Counted from the stretch's first letter, positions 46,064 to 54,516 are shown. The stretch: DNA of 64,000 nt from Paenibacillus glucanolyticus NBRC 15330 (GCF_004000885.1 NZ_BIMC01000005.1:1-64000), one strand, 5' to 3'. Program-made: numbers and translations. Notes: generated from the sequence alone by a model not told the origin.

Positions 46064-46146
46064 TGCGGTAGAGAGGACTCGAACCTCCACGGGTATACAC
46101 CCACTACCCCCTCAAGATAGCGTGTCTGCCATTCCACCACTACCGC
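46064..46146 (-). tRNA. tRNA-Leu (anticodon GAG)
   Basis: 83 nt, identical to 37195-37277. Last gene of the tRNA operon. CCA is not encoded. Confidence 0.95.
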
Positions 46147-46185
46147 ATAATATAAGGGTACATCCATTCGTTACTAAAATAAAAA

Positions 46186-46261
46186 TGGTGAGCCATGAAG
46201 GGCTCGAACCTTCGACACCCTGATTAAAAGTCAGGTGCTCTACCAACTGAGCTAATGGCTC
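46186..46261 (-). tRNA. tRNA-Lys (anticodon TTT)
   Basis: 76 nt including encoded CCA; GAGCCAT/ATGGCTC acceptor stem and anticodon loop CTTTTAA. Confidence 0.96.
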
Positions 46262-46297
46262 TCGATGACAATCTTTGCAGCTGCCATATAAGAAAAA

Positions 46298-46395
46298 TGG
46301 TGACCTGTAGGGAATAACCTCTCTTCGTTCGAGACTGCGATGCTTGTCCTAATGAAGATCTTGCTCCGACGAATCGACGGAGTTCTCATCCCTGA
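46298..46395 (-). repeat. tRNA-operon repeat, copy 1 (degenerate)
   Basis: Begins with 20-odd bases resembling the 3' end of the neighbouring tRNA-Glu gene, then a core shared with copies 2 and 3 (TCGAGACTGCGA ... GCTCCGACGAA ... TTCTCATCCCT). It occupies the place between tRNA-Glu and tRNA-Lys. Confidence 0.75.
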
Positions 46396-46410
46396 GGTTA
46401 TATAAGAAAG

Positions 46411-46485
46411 TGGTGACCCGTAGGGGATTCGAACCCCTGTTACCTCCGTGAAAGGGAGGTGTCTTAACCCCTTGACCAACGGGCC
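46411..46485 (-). tRNA. tRNA-Glu (anticodon TTC)
   Basis: 75 nt including encoded CCA; GGCCCGT/ACGGGTC acceptor stem and anticodon loop CTTTCAC. Confidence 0.95.
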
Positions 46486-46600
46486 ACTTTAACCACGTCG
46501 CCGTGACGACAAGATTGAGTATAGCATAAATTTAAAAATGCTGGCAAGCTTTTTTTTCGTAAATTTTAATATTTATTTTCAGTGTTTTTTCGGCCCATAA

Positions 46601-47296
46601 TCAGCCCAAGAAACCAGCCGCTAGCTGCGTTTCTGTGACGGTATTTCCCACACGCTGCACATGGTATGCATGAGCGTCCACTCTCGAGCTTACGATCTTA
46701 TGCAGCTGTTCATCTATAAAATGCAAAGCAGCCCCATCATCGGCAGCATATCCGGATTGCGCCTCACCATGAAGTACAAGATTATGGTACGACGGCCTTC
46801 TCTTACTCTCGCCGTCATAGTGAGGGCAATGGCTTCCCCTCAGGATACCCAACCCCTCAAGCTTGTACAAGGGTGCATTCAGCGGATCTGTAATCCCTTC
46901 TTCAAACCAGCATATGGAGCCAGCGCTTAACCCCGTTAATAAAACACCCTGCTCATAAGCTTCCTGAAGAATCTGATCCAGACCCCATTCCTTCCATAGG
47001 ACCAGCATGTTGCGTGTATTGCCCCCGCCGACATATATAATATCCTGCTCCAGCACAAATGACCTGAGATCGGCAAAGTTTGGCTGGAACAGCGACAAAT
47101 GGCTGGGGATGCACGCCAGAGTACGAAAGGCACGATAGAAACGCTCAACATAGTTGTCCGCATCCCTGCTAGCAGTCGGAACGAAACATACTTTTGGCCT
47201 CTCGTTAGCTACCTGTGCCAGTACGTAACTGTCAAGCAGCAGGTTGTCCGGTTCCATGGAGAAGCCGCCCCCGCCCATGGCAATAATTTGTCTCAT
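46601..47296 (-). CDS. Peptidase E family (S51) protein
   Basis: 231 residues. The class I GATase-like fold has the catalytic serine in GLSAGS (near residue 120), an upstream Gly-rich YVGGGNTRN motif and a His in HCPHYDGE. Peptidase E removes N-terminal Asp from dipeptides in the cytosol. It is inserted in the tRNA operon between tRNA-Ser and tRNA-Glu on the same strand. Confidence 0.92.
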   Translation of the reverse strand: MRQIIAMGGGGFSMEPDNLLLDSYVLAQVANERPKVCFVPTASRDADNYVERFYRAFRTLACIPSHLSLFQPNFADLRSFVLEQDIIYVGGGNTRNMLVLWKEWGLDQILQEAYEQGVLLTGLSAGSICWFEEGITDPLNAPLYKLEGLGILRGSHCPHYDGESKRRPSYHNLVLHGEAQSGYAADDGAALHFIDEQLHKIVSSRVDAHAYHVQRVGNTVTETQLAAGFLG

Positions 47297-47344
47297 TAGA
47301 TCCCCCCATTTTCGATTTACATCATTCCATATTGAAAATATACT

Positions 47345-47445
47345 CCGTTCCGGAGAGGAGGGATACTCTCCCTCCGGTCGAGACTGCGACGTATTCCTGA
47401 CACCCCCTATGCTCCGGCGAACCCTTGTTAGGGTCTCATTCCTGG
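47345..47445 (-). repeat. tRNA-operon repeat, copy 2
   Basis: Starts with a GGAGAGGAGGGATACTC segment like the 3' end of tRNA-Ser, then the core CGGTCGAGACTGCGACGTATTCCT ... GCTCCGGCGAACCC ... GGGTCTCATTCCT. The minus-strand RNA would form an ACCC...GGGT hairpin. Confidence 0.85.
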
Positions 47446-47487
47446 GACAGAAAAAATGCTCCCGACCGCCTTCGCGAGTCAGGAGCT
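47440..47487 (-). terminator. Terminator-like hairpin between repeat copies
   Basis: On the minus strand GCTCCTGACTCGC pairs imperfectly with GCGGTCGGGAGC and is followed by ATTTTTT. It resembles, in position and flanks, the hairpin at 47607-47641. Confidence 0.6.
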
Positions 47488-47508
47488 TTCTTCGATGTAA
47501 CGCTAAAC

Positions 47509-47602
47509 GGAGAGAGAGGAATACTCTCCCTTCGGTCGAGACTGCGACGTATGCCTAACGCTGCTTATGCTCCGACGAACCCTATCCAGGGTTCTCATCC
47601 CT
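47509..47602 (-). repeat. tRNA-operon repeat, copy 3
   Basis: Begins CGGAGAGAGAGGAATACTC, close to the real tRNA-Ser 3' end, then a core nearly identical to copy 2. GAACCCT-ATCC-AGGGTTC is a perfect 7-bp hairpin. The 20 bases before it (TTCTTCGATGTAACGCTAAAC) recur before tRNA-Ser at 47642. Confidence 0.85.
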
Positions 47603-47606
47603 TTGC

Positions 47607-47641
47607 AAAAAAAAGCCCCCAATCACTTTGTGATGGGAGCT
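47607..47641 (-). terminator. Terminator-like hairpin after tRNA-Ser
   Basis: On the minus strand GCTCCCATCAC and GTGATTGGGGGC form a stem with one bulge, followed by eight Ts, 20 bases after tRNA-Ser. Confidence 0.8.
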
Positions 47642-47661
47642 TTCTTCGATATAACGCTAAA

Positions 47662-47750
47662 CGGAGAGAGAGGGATTCGAACCCTCGCACCACTTACGCA
47701 GTCTAACCCCTTAGCAGAGGGTCCCCTTATAGCCACTTGGGTATCTCTCC
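47662..47750 (-). tRNA. tRNA-Ser (anticodon GCT)
   Basis: 89-nt class II tRNA; GGAGAGA/TCTCTCC acceptor stem, anticodon loop CTGCTAA and a long variable arm. CCA is not encoded. Confidence 0.95.
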
Positions 47751-47753
47751 ATA

Positions 47754-47829
47754 TGGCTCCCCGAACAGGACTCGAACCTGTGACAACTCGATTAACAGTC
47801 GAGTGCTCTACCAACTGAGCTATCAGGGA
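47754..47829 (-). tRNA. tRNA-Asn (anticodon GTT)
   Basis: 76 nt including encoded CCA; TCCCTGA/TCGGGGA acceptor stem with one T-G pair and anticodon loop CTGTTAA. First gene of the tRNA operon. Confidence 0.96.
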
Positions 47830-47855
47830 ACATTAAATAGAATACTAATAATTTA

Positions 47856-48353
47856 TCATGACTTCTTAGGGGAGTCAAGCGATAGAAGCATAAGACGTCC
47901 GCTGCACTTTCCGCACCTGTACCGGGCCGGGTTCATCTTCCGTTTCCGCAAATACTCGGTCCCGCAGGCGCTGCAGCGCAGCATATAGCGGTAAGGTTCC
48001 GGCTGGCGGCCCGTTGCCCTGCCCTTCGGCAAAGATTTGCAGAATCGGCTTCCTCCAACGGCTTGCAGCAATTTTTTGAAATCGGCATCCCGATGCTGAT
48101 ACCCCCTCCCTGCAATATGCAAATGGTAATGGCACAGCTCATGCTTAATAATCTTCTCGACCTCTTCCCTGCCGTGCGTAGCAAGCTGATGCGGATTGAT
48201 CTCGATATGATGGCTCTTCATAAAATACCGGCCGCCCGTTGAGGACAAACGCGGGTTAAAGGTCGCCTGATGCCTGAACGGAACCCGGAAGCTCTCCAGC
48301 GAAATTTTCTCAACCCAAGCCTGCAGTTCTTCATTGCTCATCTCGTTCATCAT
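47856..48353 (-). CDS. SprT-like zinc metalloprotease-fold protein
   Basis: 165 residues. The HELCHYH motif (HExxH, near residue 91) and a C-terminal zinc ribbon with two CxxC pairs (CSACG and CGKCSG) define the bacterial SprT/YdcK family. The cellular role in bacteria is unclear; homologues of the eukaryotic SPRTN protease share the motif. Position between the tRNAs and cmpA matches the Bacillus order near ydcK. A second in-frame ATG follows 3 bases after the first. Confidence 0.93.
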   Translation of the reverse strand: MMNEMSNEELQAWVEKISLESFRVPFRHQATFNPRLSSTGGRYFMKSHHIEINPHQLATHGREEVEKIIKHELCHYHLHIAGRGYQHRDADFKKLLQAVGGSRFCKSLPKGRATGRQPEPYRYMLRCSACGTEYLRKRKMNPARYRCGKCSGRLMLLSLDSPKKS

Positions 48354-48456
48354 AACAATATCTGATCCTTCCTTTACCTTATAAATGCTACTTGAATTTT
48401 AACTTCTCTCTGGGCTACACTGTCAAGTAGAAAGTATGGAGGGAGAACCTGCAATC

Positions 48457-48804
48457 ATGCCGAACATGCGTTACGTTATATTAAAGGGACACGAGGGGCT
48501 GCAGTTCGTCGAAATGCCTGGTGACCACGCTTACCAGCTCAGTGCTCTGAATTTACGCCTTAACAAGGAAATCGATAAACTCACCGCTCCAGGCAAACCT
48601 CAGCTGCCTCTTGCTGTAGCTGAATGCGACAATCTTGATCTGCTGCAGGAATCGCTGAGCATTCAAGGTGGTCTGGACTACATAAATGAGCTTGAGCAGG
48701 CTTTTGCTTCCCTTAACGAAACAGAGTATCCACTCATCTCGCTGCTAACCGAGATTCGGGCTCTTCAAGCCCAGCTTGAGCAGTGGTACGAGGAAGAGGC
48801 GTAA
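48457..48804 (+). CDS. Conserved-looking small protein of unknown function
   Basis: 115 residues from the ATG at 48457, 11 bases after GGAGGGAG. It is acidic and mostly helical with a Leu-rich C-terminal half suggesting coiled coil, and no signal peptide or metal motif. It is divergent from the sprT gene and 83 bases before cmpA, so it may belong with the sporulation gene. I do not recognise the family. Confidence 0.7.
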   Translation: MPNMRYVILKGHEGLQFVEMPGDHAYQLSALNLRLNKEIDKLTAPGKPQLPLAVAECDNLDLLQESLSIQGGLDYINELEQAFASLNETEYPLISLLTEIRALQAQLEQWYEEEA

Positions 48805-48887
48805 TAATCGAGGTAGACCTGCACGCTTTGGGCTTTTTCCCCATATGCTATCCATACAGATGGAATTAGCAAGAGGAGGAGATACCC

Positions 48888-49019
48888 TTGCCGCAATGGC
48901 TCTGCAATCAATTGATACGTGCTTTCCGTAAAAAGGACAGACGTCAGATCAAGCTGCTGAACGAGTGCTGGTACTTTTACCGGAATTCACCGGGCGAAGA
49001 GAATTCGAATGCCCGATAG
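48888..49019 (+). CDS. cmpA: Cortex morphogenetic protein CmpA
   Basis: 43 residues from a TTG after GAGGAGGAG. The sequence has the CmpA pattern: MPQWL, a basic helix, then RRQIKLLNECWYFYR. In Bacillus subtilis CmpA is a small sporulation protein that works with ClpXP to remove defective SpoIVA, a quality check on spore envelope assembly. The neighbourhood (tex and sprT) also matches. The gene is easily missed because of its size and TTG start. A good terminator follows. Confidence 0.88.
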   Translation: MPQWLCNQLIRAFRKKDRRQIKLLNECWYFYRNSPGEENSNAR

Positions 49020-49050
49020 GGCGCTGCAACCGATCCATAAGTATGACAAT

Positions 49051-49080
49051 AAGCCGGACTGCTGTCCGGCTTATTTTTGT
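49051..49080 (+). terminator. Terminator of cmpA
   Basis: AAGCCGGAC and GTCCGGCTT form a 9-bp perfect stem with a TGCT loop, followed by ATTTTTG. Confidence 0.9.
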
Positions 49081-49126
49081 GTGTATTTTATCATGATAGC
49101 TGAAGGGGAGCACGATCTACTGCAAC

Positions 49127-49597
49127 TTACAGAAAGCTGCGCTTAGCCGGCCAGGAGCCTTGCAGCTTCCGCAGAAAAATAATTTGTCCCGTATGGTATG
49201 CATCATGCGTAATTAAGCTGGCTATCCGCTGTGGAGATTCGGTGATCTCTTCTTCCGGCATCTGCTCTATTTTCTGTCTTAGCGCAGTATGAACTTCCTT
49301 CAGCTGCTCCTGAGCTGTTTCCCACGCCTGCTGGCTTGAATCGTGTATGAGAAAGGTCTCGTCATTGCCGATTCCTTCGTTACTAAGGGGTGTCCCTTCC
49401 AATCTTGCGAGCAGCCGCTGCTTATAATACAGCAAATGCTGCACGTTCTCCCAAATGGAATTCGCGCCCTCCCCCTCTGGTTTCCAAAGAGCCTGCTCAG
49501 CCGTCACATCCTTCAGCGCAGGAAGAATCGGCGGATACCAGTCCTCCTGCTCCATAGCGTTATCCCAGTAAAGTAACAACAGTTCTCGCATGTTCAT
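49127..49597 (-). CDS. DinB family protein
   Basis: 156 residues of the four-helix DinB/YfiT fold. The three metal-binding histidines are visible: one in VQHLLYYK and two in THDAYHTGQ. The family includes thiol-dependent S-transferases (bacillithiol in Bacillota). The substrate here is unknown. It is transcribed alone. Confidence 0.9.
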   Translation of the reverse strand: MNMRELLLLYWDNAMEQEDWYPPILPALKDVTAEQALWKPEGEGANSIWENVQHLLYYKQRLLARLEGTPLSNEGIGNDETFLIHDSSQQAWETAQEQLKEVHTALRQKIEQMPEEEITESPQRIASLITHDAYHTGQIIFLRKLQGSWPAKRSFL

Positions 49598-49743
49598 ATT
49601 CGATCGCCTCCATTTTAATATGTAACTACCTTAAATAAAATAGATCGTTACACAAAAACTAACATACTTCGGCCTCCATTACAAGTAACTAGCAACATAA
49701 ATTTTTACTTGTTACAATAATGGAATGAGAAAGGATGAGTTTC

Positions 49744-50304
49744 ATGTTGTGGGATGATTTTCTGAACAGTGAATGGCATGACTGGAGAGGCAGCGGCCGG
49801 TCAGAGGACAGGCTTTATCGTGAGGATTGGCTCACCGATTTTATAGACGAATATCATCTTCAAATGACCCTGCCATTAAAAACGGATGAACTGGATCTGT
49901 TAAAACAGCTTCGCTCCTTCCTCCGAAAATGCGTGCAGCACATCGTTGAGGGAGAACCCCCTTCCCGCCAGCAATTGGAGGAATTGAACCGCTGGATGGC
50001 CGCAGGGCCAGTCGTGCGCCAGCTTGGGATGCAGGGGGACCAGAAATTCGTGCTGACCTACACCCCTGTAAATCCGGATTTGCAGTCGTTATCCGCGGAG
50101 ATAGCGGGTTCTTTTGCGCAAACCTTGGAACAAGGCGAGCTGGCTCGATTCCGCATCTGCACCAACCCGGATTGTCTGTGGGTGTATTACGACGATACGC
50201 GCAACCGCTCCAAGCGATACTGTGATGACAAGGCCTGTGGCAACCTCATGAAAGTGAGACGGTTTCGGGCGAAGAAAAAGCAGCAAGCCGATATCGAGAA
50301 CTAG
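49744..50304 (+). CDS. CGNR zinc-finger/ABATE domain regulator
   Basis: 186 residues from the ATG at 49744 after AAAGGATG; a start at 49735 is also in frame. The N-terminal part is a helical ABATE-like domain. The C-terminal zinc finger CTNPDC...RYCDDKACGNLMKVRRFRAKK is the CGNR signature. The family is thought to bind DNA or ligand-dependent promoters. It is followed 46 bases later by a GNAT gene. Confidence 0.88.
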   Translation: MLWDDFLNSEWHDWRGSGRSEDRLYREDWLTDFIDEYHLQMTLPLKTDELDLLKQLRSFLRKCVQHIVEGEPPSRQQLEELNRWMAAGPVVRQLGMQGDQKFVLTYTPVNPDLQSLSAEIAGSFAQTLEQGELARFRICTNPDCLWVYYDDTRNRSKRYCDDKACGNLMKVRRFRAKKKQQADIEN

Positions 50305-50350
50305 GCTAGGGTTAGGGCGCTTATATTTTAATGGGTTGGAGGTAAAAATC

Positions 50351-50791
50351 ATGAGTATAAAGAGGGTTACTGAAGCAGAATTAGCTTGGGTTAACCGGCA
50401 GTATGAACAAATCAGATTTATGCCAAGCAAACTCAAGAATGAAATCATTGCTATCGTTATGTCTCAAGGCCACTATGCCGGTGTTGGCAGACTGGTTATG
50501 TTGAATGCGCATGAGGCTGAGATGGGCGGCATTTATATACTGGATGCATTTCGAGGACAATCCCTTGCACACGAGCTCGTATCGTTCCTGGTAGAAGAAT
50601 CGAAAAGACAGAATCTGAAGACGGTGTATTGCATTCCGTTCGAAGAGCTGCAGCATTTCTATGAAAAGTTCGGCTTTCATGCATTCGATGCCTCTGCCTC
50701 CAATGCCAATCCCCGGATTCTAGAAAAATATCACTGGTGCCTCAAAACATACGATAAAAACGTCCTGCTTCTAAAGCTGACCCATGGGTAA
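50351..50791 (+). CDS. GNAT family acetyltransferase
   Basis: 146 residues, ATG after GGAGG. The acetyl-CoA site is visible as an R/Q-x-x-G-like loop (FRGQSLAHELVSFL) and the final strand-helix FYEKFGFH. The acceptor substrate cannot be inferred. It is probably co-transcribed with the CGNR gene. Confidence 0.85.
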   Translation: MSIKRVTEAELAWVNRQYEQIRFMPSKLKNEIIAIVMSQGHYAGVGRLVMLNAHEAEMGGIYILDAFRGQSLAHELVSFLVEESKRQNLKTVYCIPFEELQHFYEKFGFHAFDASASNANPRILEKYHWCLKTYDKNVLLLKLTHG

Positions 50792-50853
50792 GCTCTGGGT
50801 AATAAAAAGCAGCGGTATGCCGCTGTCTGAGCTTCACAAGCAGTAGAACGAAT

Positions 50854-50890
50854 AAGAGCCGTAACTCCCGATGGGAGATACGGCTCTTTC
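50854..50890. terminator. Terminator between convergent GNAT and tex genes
   Basis: AAGAGCCGTA (50854-50863) and TACGGCTCTT (50879-50888) with an inner CTCCC/GGGAG stem. It is suitable for both strands. Confidence 0.8.
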
Positions 50891-50980
50891 ATCATTCTAT
50901 ACGCCATTGCGTAAGGTTCGTTCGATCCGGGGATTGCTTGGATTGCTGTCGGCCAGGTGTTGAACTAATATGGGATCCTG

Positions 50981-53194
50981 TTACTGGTCCTTTGGCTTAC
51001 GCATCGTCAAACCGACACGGCCTTTCTTCAAATCCACGTTCAGCACCCATACCGTAACGTTATCTCCGACGGAGACAACATCCATCGGATGTTTCACAAA
51101 TCCATCACTCAGCTGGGAAATATGCACCAGACCGTCGCTCTTGATGCCGATATCAACAAAAGCACCAAAGTCGATAACATTGCGCACCGTTCCCTGAAGC
51201 TCCATTCCCGGCAGAAGATCTTCGATCTTCAGCACGTCCTGACGGAAGATTGGCAGCGGCAGTTCCTCACGCGGATCGCGTCCCGGACGCTGCAAGCTGT
51301 CCAGAATATCACGCAGCGTTGGCACGCCAACCTCCAGCTTCACCGCGAGGTTCTCCGGCTGCTGCGCATCCAGCAGCTCAGCCAGCTCCTTGCTTCCGAG
51401 CTTGTCCAGCCCTACCTGAAGCTCCTGGAACAAACGGTCAACGACCGCATATGATTCCGGGTGAATCGGCGTACGGTCCAGAACGTTCTCCCCTTCCGAA
51501 ATCCGCATAAAGCCCACGCACTGCTCAAACGTCTTGGCGCCTAGCCGCGGAACCTTTTGCAGCTGCTTGCGGCTTACAAACTTCCCGTTCTCTTCCCGGT
51601 ATTTCACGATATTCTTGGCAATGGTTGCGTTGATCCCTGCCACGTACGAAAGCAGGGATGGCGATGCGGTATTCACGTCAACTCCGACATGGTTAACCGC
51701 AGACTCCACGACAGCTTTCAGGCTTTCCTCCAGATGCTTCTGGGTTACATCATGCTGATATTGACCCACGCCGATCGATTTCGGATCGATCTTCACCAGC
51801 TCGGCAAGCGGATCTTGTACCCTGCGCGCAATTGAAGCCGCGCTGCGCTCGGCTACATCCAGATCCGGGAATTCTTCCTGTGCCAGCTTGGAGGCAGAGT
51901 ACACACTTGCTCCGGCTTCATTAACGATGAGGTAAGCAAGCTCAGGGTCAGCGATTTCCGCAATAACCTCTTCTGCTACAAATTGCTCCGTCTCACGGGA
52001 CGCCGTCCCGTTGCCAATGACAATGAGCTTGATCCCGTATTTCGCAATCAGCTGTTTGAATTTCGCAGCAGCCTCCTGCCTCTTGTTCGCTGGCGGCGTC
52101 GGGTACGTTACCGCTACTTCAAGCAGCTTGCCCGTGTCATCAACCACAGCAAGCTTGCAGCCGGTGCGATAGGCCGGATCGACACCCAATACACAGCGTC
52201 CCTTCACCGGTGGCTGCAGCAGCAAGCTGCGCAGGTTCCCTGCAAAAATAGAGATCGCCTGATTCTCCCCTTTTTCCGTAAGCTCGCCCCGAACCTCCCG
52301 TTCAATGGATGGTGCGATGAGTCGCTTGTACGAATCCTCGATCACCGCGGTAAGAATATCCGATACGGATGACGGGCCCTTAAGCACCTGTTTGCCGATG
52401 TACCCATGAATGGATTCGGAAGGAACCTCAAGCCCCACCTTCAGAATGTTCTCGCGCTCCCCGCGGTTAATGGCCAAAATCCGGTGTGGCGGCATTTTCT
52501 TCGCCAGTTCCCGGTAGTTGTAATAGTTCTCATACACGGATTCCGCCTCGGTATCCTTCGCCTCTGAAGTCAATATGCCATGGTCCATACTGAATCTGCG
52601 CACCCAGGAACGAACGGTTGCATCGTCGGCTATATTTTCAGCCAAAATATCCATCGCGCCTTGCACTGCCTCTTCGGCCGAAGCCACACCCTTCTCTTCA
52701 TCAACATACTTGACGGCCTCAAGCATCACATCGGCTTGCTTCGGCTGCGACCAAATCCACTCGGACAGCGGCTCGAGCCCCTTTTCCTTCGCGACGCTTG
52801 CCCGTGTCTTGCGCTTCTGCTTATACGGACGATATAAATCTTCTACTTCCTGAAGCTTGACAGCAGCCGTGATCGACTTCCTCAGCTCTTCCGTCAGCTT
52901 GCCCTGCTCCTCTATGATGCGAATGACTTCCCGCTTACGGACTTCCAAATTGCGCAAATAGTTTGTCCGCTCTTCAATGTCACGTAATTGATTCTCATCC
53001 AGCTCGCCTGTCATTTCCTTACGATAACGTGCAATAAACGGTATGGTATTGCCCTCATCCAGAAGCTCAACGGTCGTACGCACCTGTTTCTCGGACAATT
53101 GAAGCTCTTTCGCCATTTGCTTGACGATCCGTTTTAATTCTTCCTTGCGAATCTGTTCTTCATTTACTTCCATAACAGCTTCTAATTCAGACAA
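50981..53194 (-). CDS. tex: Tex-type RNA-binding transcription accessory protein
   Basis: 737 residues, normal for Tex/YdcI. Order: helical Tex N-domain (about 1-190), YqgF/RNase H-like domain (around 330-455, with GVDPAYRTGCKLAVVD), two helix-hairpin-helix units (about 490-620) and a C-terminal S1 domain (about 650-722, VRNVIDFGAFVDIGIKSDGLVHISQLS). It is a nucleic-acid-binding factor linked to transcription. It neighbours cmpA and sprT as in Bacillus. Confidence 0.96.
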   Translation of the reverse strand: MSELEAVMEVNEEQIRKEELKRIVKQMAKELQLSEKQVRTTVELLDEGNTIPFIARYRKEMTGELDENQLRDIEERTNYLRNLEVRKREVIRIIEEQGKLTEELRKSITAAVKLQEVEDLYRPYKQKRKTRASVAKEKGLEPLSEWIWSQPKQADVMLEAVKYVDEEKGVASAEEAVQGAMDILAENIADDATVRSWVRRFSMDHGILTSEAKDTEAESVYENYYNYRELAKKMPPHRILAINRGERENILKVGLEVPSESIHGYIGKQVLKGPSSVSDILTAVIEDSYKRLIAPSIEREVRGELTEKGENQAISIFAGNLRSLLLQPPVKGRCVLGVDPAYRTGCKLAVVDDTGKLLEVAVTYPTPPANKRQEAAAKFKQLIAKYGIKLIVIGNGTASRETEQFVAEEVIAEIADPELAYLIVNEAGASVYSASKLAQEEFPDLDVAERSAASIARRVQDPLAELVKIDPKSIGVGQYQHDVTQKHLEESLKAVVESAVNHVGVDVNTASPSLLSYVAGINATIAKNIVKYREENGKFVSRKQLQKVPRLGAKTFEQCVGFMRISEGENVLDRTPIHPESYAVVDRLFQELQVGLDKLGSKELAELLDAQQPENLAVKLEVGVPTLRDILDSLQRPGRDPREELPLPIFRQDVLKIEDLLPGMELQGTVRNVIDFGAFVDIGIKSDGLVHISQLSDGFVKHPMDVVSVGDNVTVWVLNVDLKKGRVGLTMRKPKDQ

Positions 53195-53401
53195 TGATAT
53201 CCCTCTTTCTTCAATGAAACTATATTACCTATTATCCCAAACTTAAGCGCTCATTTCCACCTCATAGCTTACATCATAAGGGTTTAAGCTGTTTTTAATG
53301 TCGATTTCATCTCATTTTAAGATTCGCTTTATATTCTTAATAGTAAGAAAATGCTGCTGCCGGATATCCACACCTTCATGATGATCAGGGGGTCACCTTA
53401 G

Positions 53402-53500
53402 ATGAATGACAAACAAGCCATTGCCTGGTCCGTTGCCTGCCTCCTGTTTATTGCAGTCGCGGTCACCACGGCCTACATTCTCATCCCAACTAACACCTAA
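53402..53500 (+). CDS. Small hydrophobic membrane peptide
   Basis: 32 residues with an AGGGGG ribosome-like site upstream. A short polar start (MNDKQ) is followed by one membrane helix and the tail YILIPTNT. There is no homologue I recognise. It lies in the divergent region upstream of tex. Too short for certainty. Confidence 0.45.
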   Translation: MNDKQAIAWSVACLLFIAVAVTTAYILIPTNT

Positions 53501-53577
53501 ATACGAATCTTCAATAAGAAGCGTGCTCCCAGCTTCTCATGCGCATCGCAGGCAGATGGCAGTGCGGCCATCTACGT

Positions 53578-53613
53578 AAAAACCCTCAAGGAGTTCGTCC
53601 TTGAGGGTTTTTA
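53578..53613. terminator. Terminator of the ndoAI-ndoA operon
   Basis: AAAAACCCTCAAGG and CCTTGAGGGTTTTT form a perfect 14-bp stem with a 7-base loop; T-runs on both strands. Confidence 0.9.
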
Positions 53614-53654
53614 TGGCCATCGTTCTATGTGGAACATGCAACGCTTGGATTGAA

Positions 53655-54005
53655 TTAAAAATCAATCAAGCCCAGACTTATTTGCAGGGAATCATCCACC
53701 TTGCTCATCATTTCATCATCAAGATGGGTGATTTTGTCAGTTAGCCGCTGCTTATCAATCGTCCGGATCTGCTCTAGCAAAATGACGGAATCCCGATCAA
53801 ATCCATGCGACGCCGCGTCGATTTCGACGTGAGTCGGCAGCTTGGCTTTTTGAATCTGTGCCGTAATGGCTGCAACAATCACAGTCGGACTAAACCGGTT
53901 GCCGATATCGTTCTGGATCACAAGAACCGGCCTTACGCCGCCCTGCTCCGAACCGACAACGGGTGATAAATCCGCAAAAAATACGTCGCCCCGTTTAACG
54001 ATCAC
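53655..54005 (-). CDS. ndoA: EndoA/MazF-type mRNA interferase
   Basis: 116 residues, the full MazF/EndoA length. It starts [23 protein letters not shown] and has [15 protein letters not shown] (here [11 protein letters not shown]) core and the conserved [11 protein letters not shown] segment with active-site Arg and Thr. The toxin cuts mRNA at UACAU-like sites in Bacillus. It follows its antitoxin by 3 bases, and the pair sits next to alr as in Bacillus subtilis. Confidence 0.96.
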   Translation of the reverse strand: MIVKRGDVFFADLSPVVGSEQGGVRPVLVIQNDIGNRFSPTVIVAAITAQIQKAKLPTHVEIDAASHGFDRDSVILLEQIRTIDKQRLTDKITHLDDEMMSKVDDSLQISLGLIDF

Positions 54006-54008
54006 TGT

Positions 54009-54290
54009 CTACACCCCGCTTACTAAGCGGTCTAGAGTGTTGTCTGCATCTTCCTCCGCGTGAAACGCCTCAGAAGCCATGGTCAGGTTAATTTTGGCCA
54101 TTTCCATATAACCTCGCTGCATGGATTCACGAATGTAACGTTTCTTCCGTTCATTCAGGTACAACTTCATGGCCTGCCTAATAAGCTCACTGCGGTTGGA
54201 ATTTTCCAGCTGAGCGATCCCGTCCACTTCCTGCAAAAGATGATCCGGCAAACTGATCATGATTCGTTTGGTGTTCTGCATATTGGCCAC
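54009..54290 (-). CDS. ndoAI: EndoAI antitoxin, ribbon-helix-helix protein
   Basis: 93 residues. An N-terminal RHH domain (about 8-50, KRIMISLPDHLLQEVDGIA) binds operator DNA. The acidic C-terminal tail (EAFHAEEDADNTLDRLVSGV) would wrap the toxin. Upstream is alr. Confidence 0.94.
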   Translation of the reverse strand: MANMQNTKRIMISLPDHLLQEVDGIAQLENSNRSELIRQAMKLYLNERKKRYIRESMQRGYMEMAKINLTMASEAFHAEEDADNTLDRLVSGV

Positions 54291-54516
54291 CTTCTATCAC
54301 ACCCCCACAACCTTCTCGCCCTGTGCACCAGTATTACATTATTCAAGGAAATTTATACAAAAGAATATATATGCCGAAGGTATATCAAGTATGCTGCATA
54401 TCATTATAAACTACAATCGACACTTTCGTACAGACTTTAGCGACATATTCCTATTTCGAGGGTGTCTGTACGTATTCCTTCTTTCCTGAATAAATTACTT
54501 GGGGCACAAAAGGCCT

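Noticed and set aside
37195..46146. tRNA-flanked integrative element
   Set aside because: No integrase, excisionase or phage gene lies between; the genes are a housekeeping-type iron operon and small regulators.
46298..47602. Repeats as a CRISPR array
   Set aside because: Only three degenerate copies of about 75 bases with irregular spacing across a gene; no unique spacers.
47244..47706. Plus-strand open frames across the repeats
   Set aside because: They cross tRNA 3' ends, terminators and repeats, lack ribosome sites and read as low-complexity Arg-rich translation.
53655..54290. Toxin-antitoxin pair as a mobile defence module
   Set aside because: It is EndoA/EndoAI at its normal conserved place next to alr.
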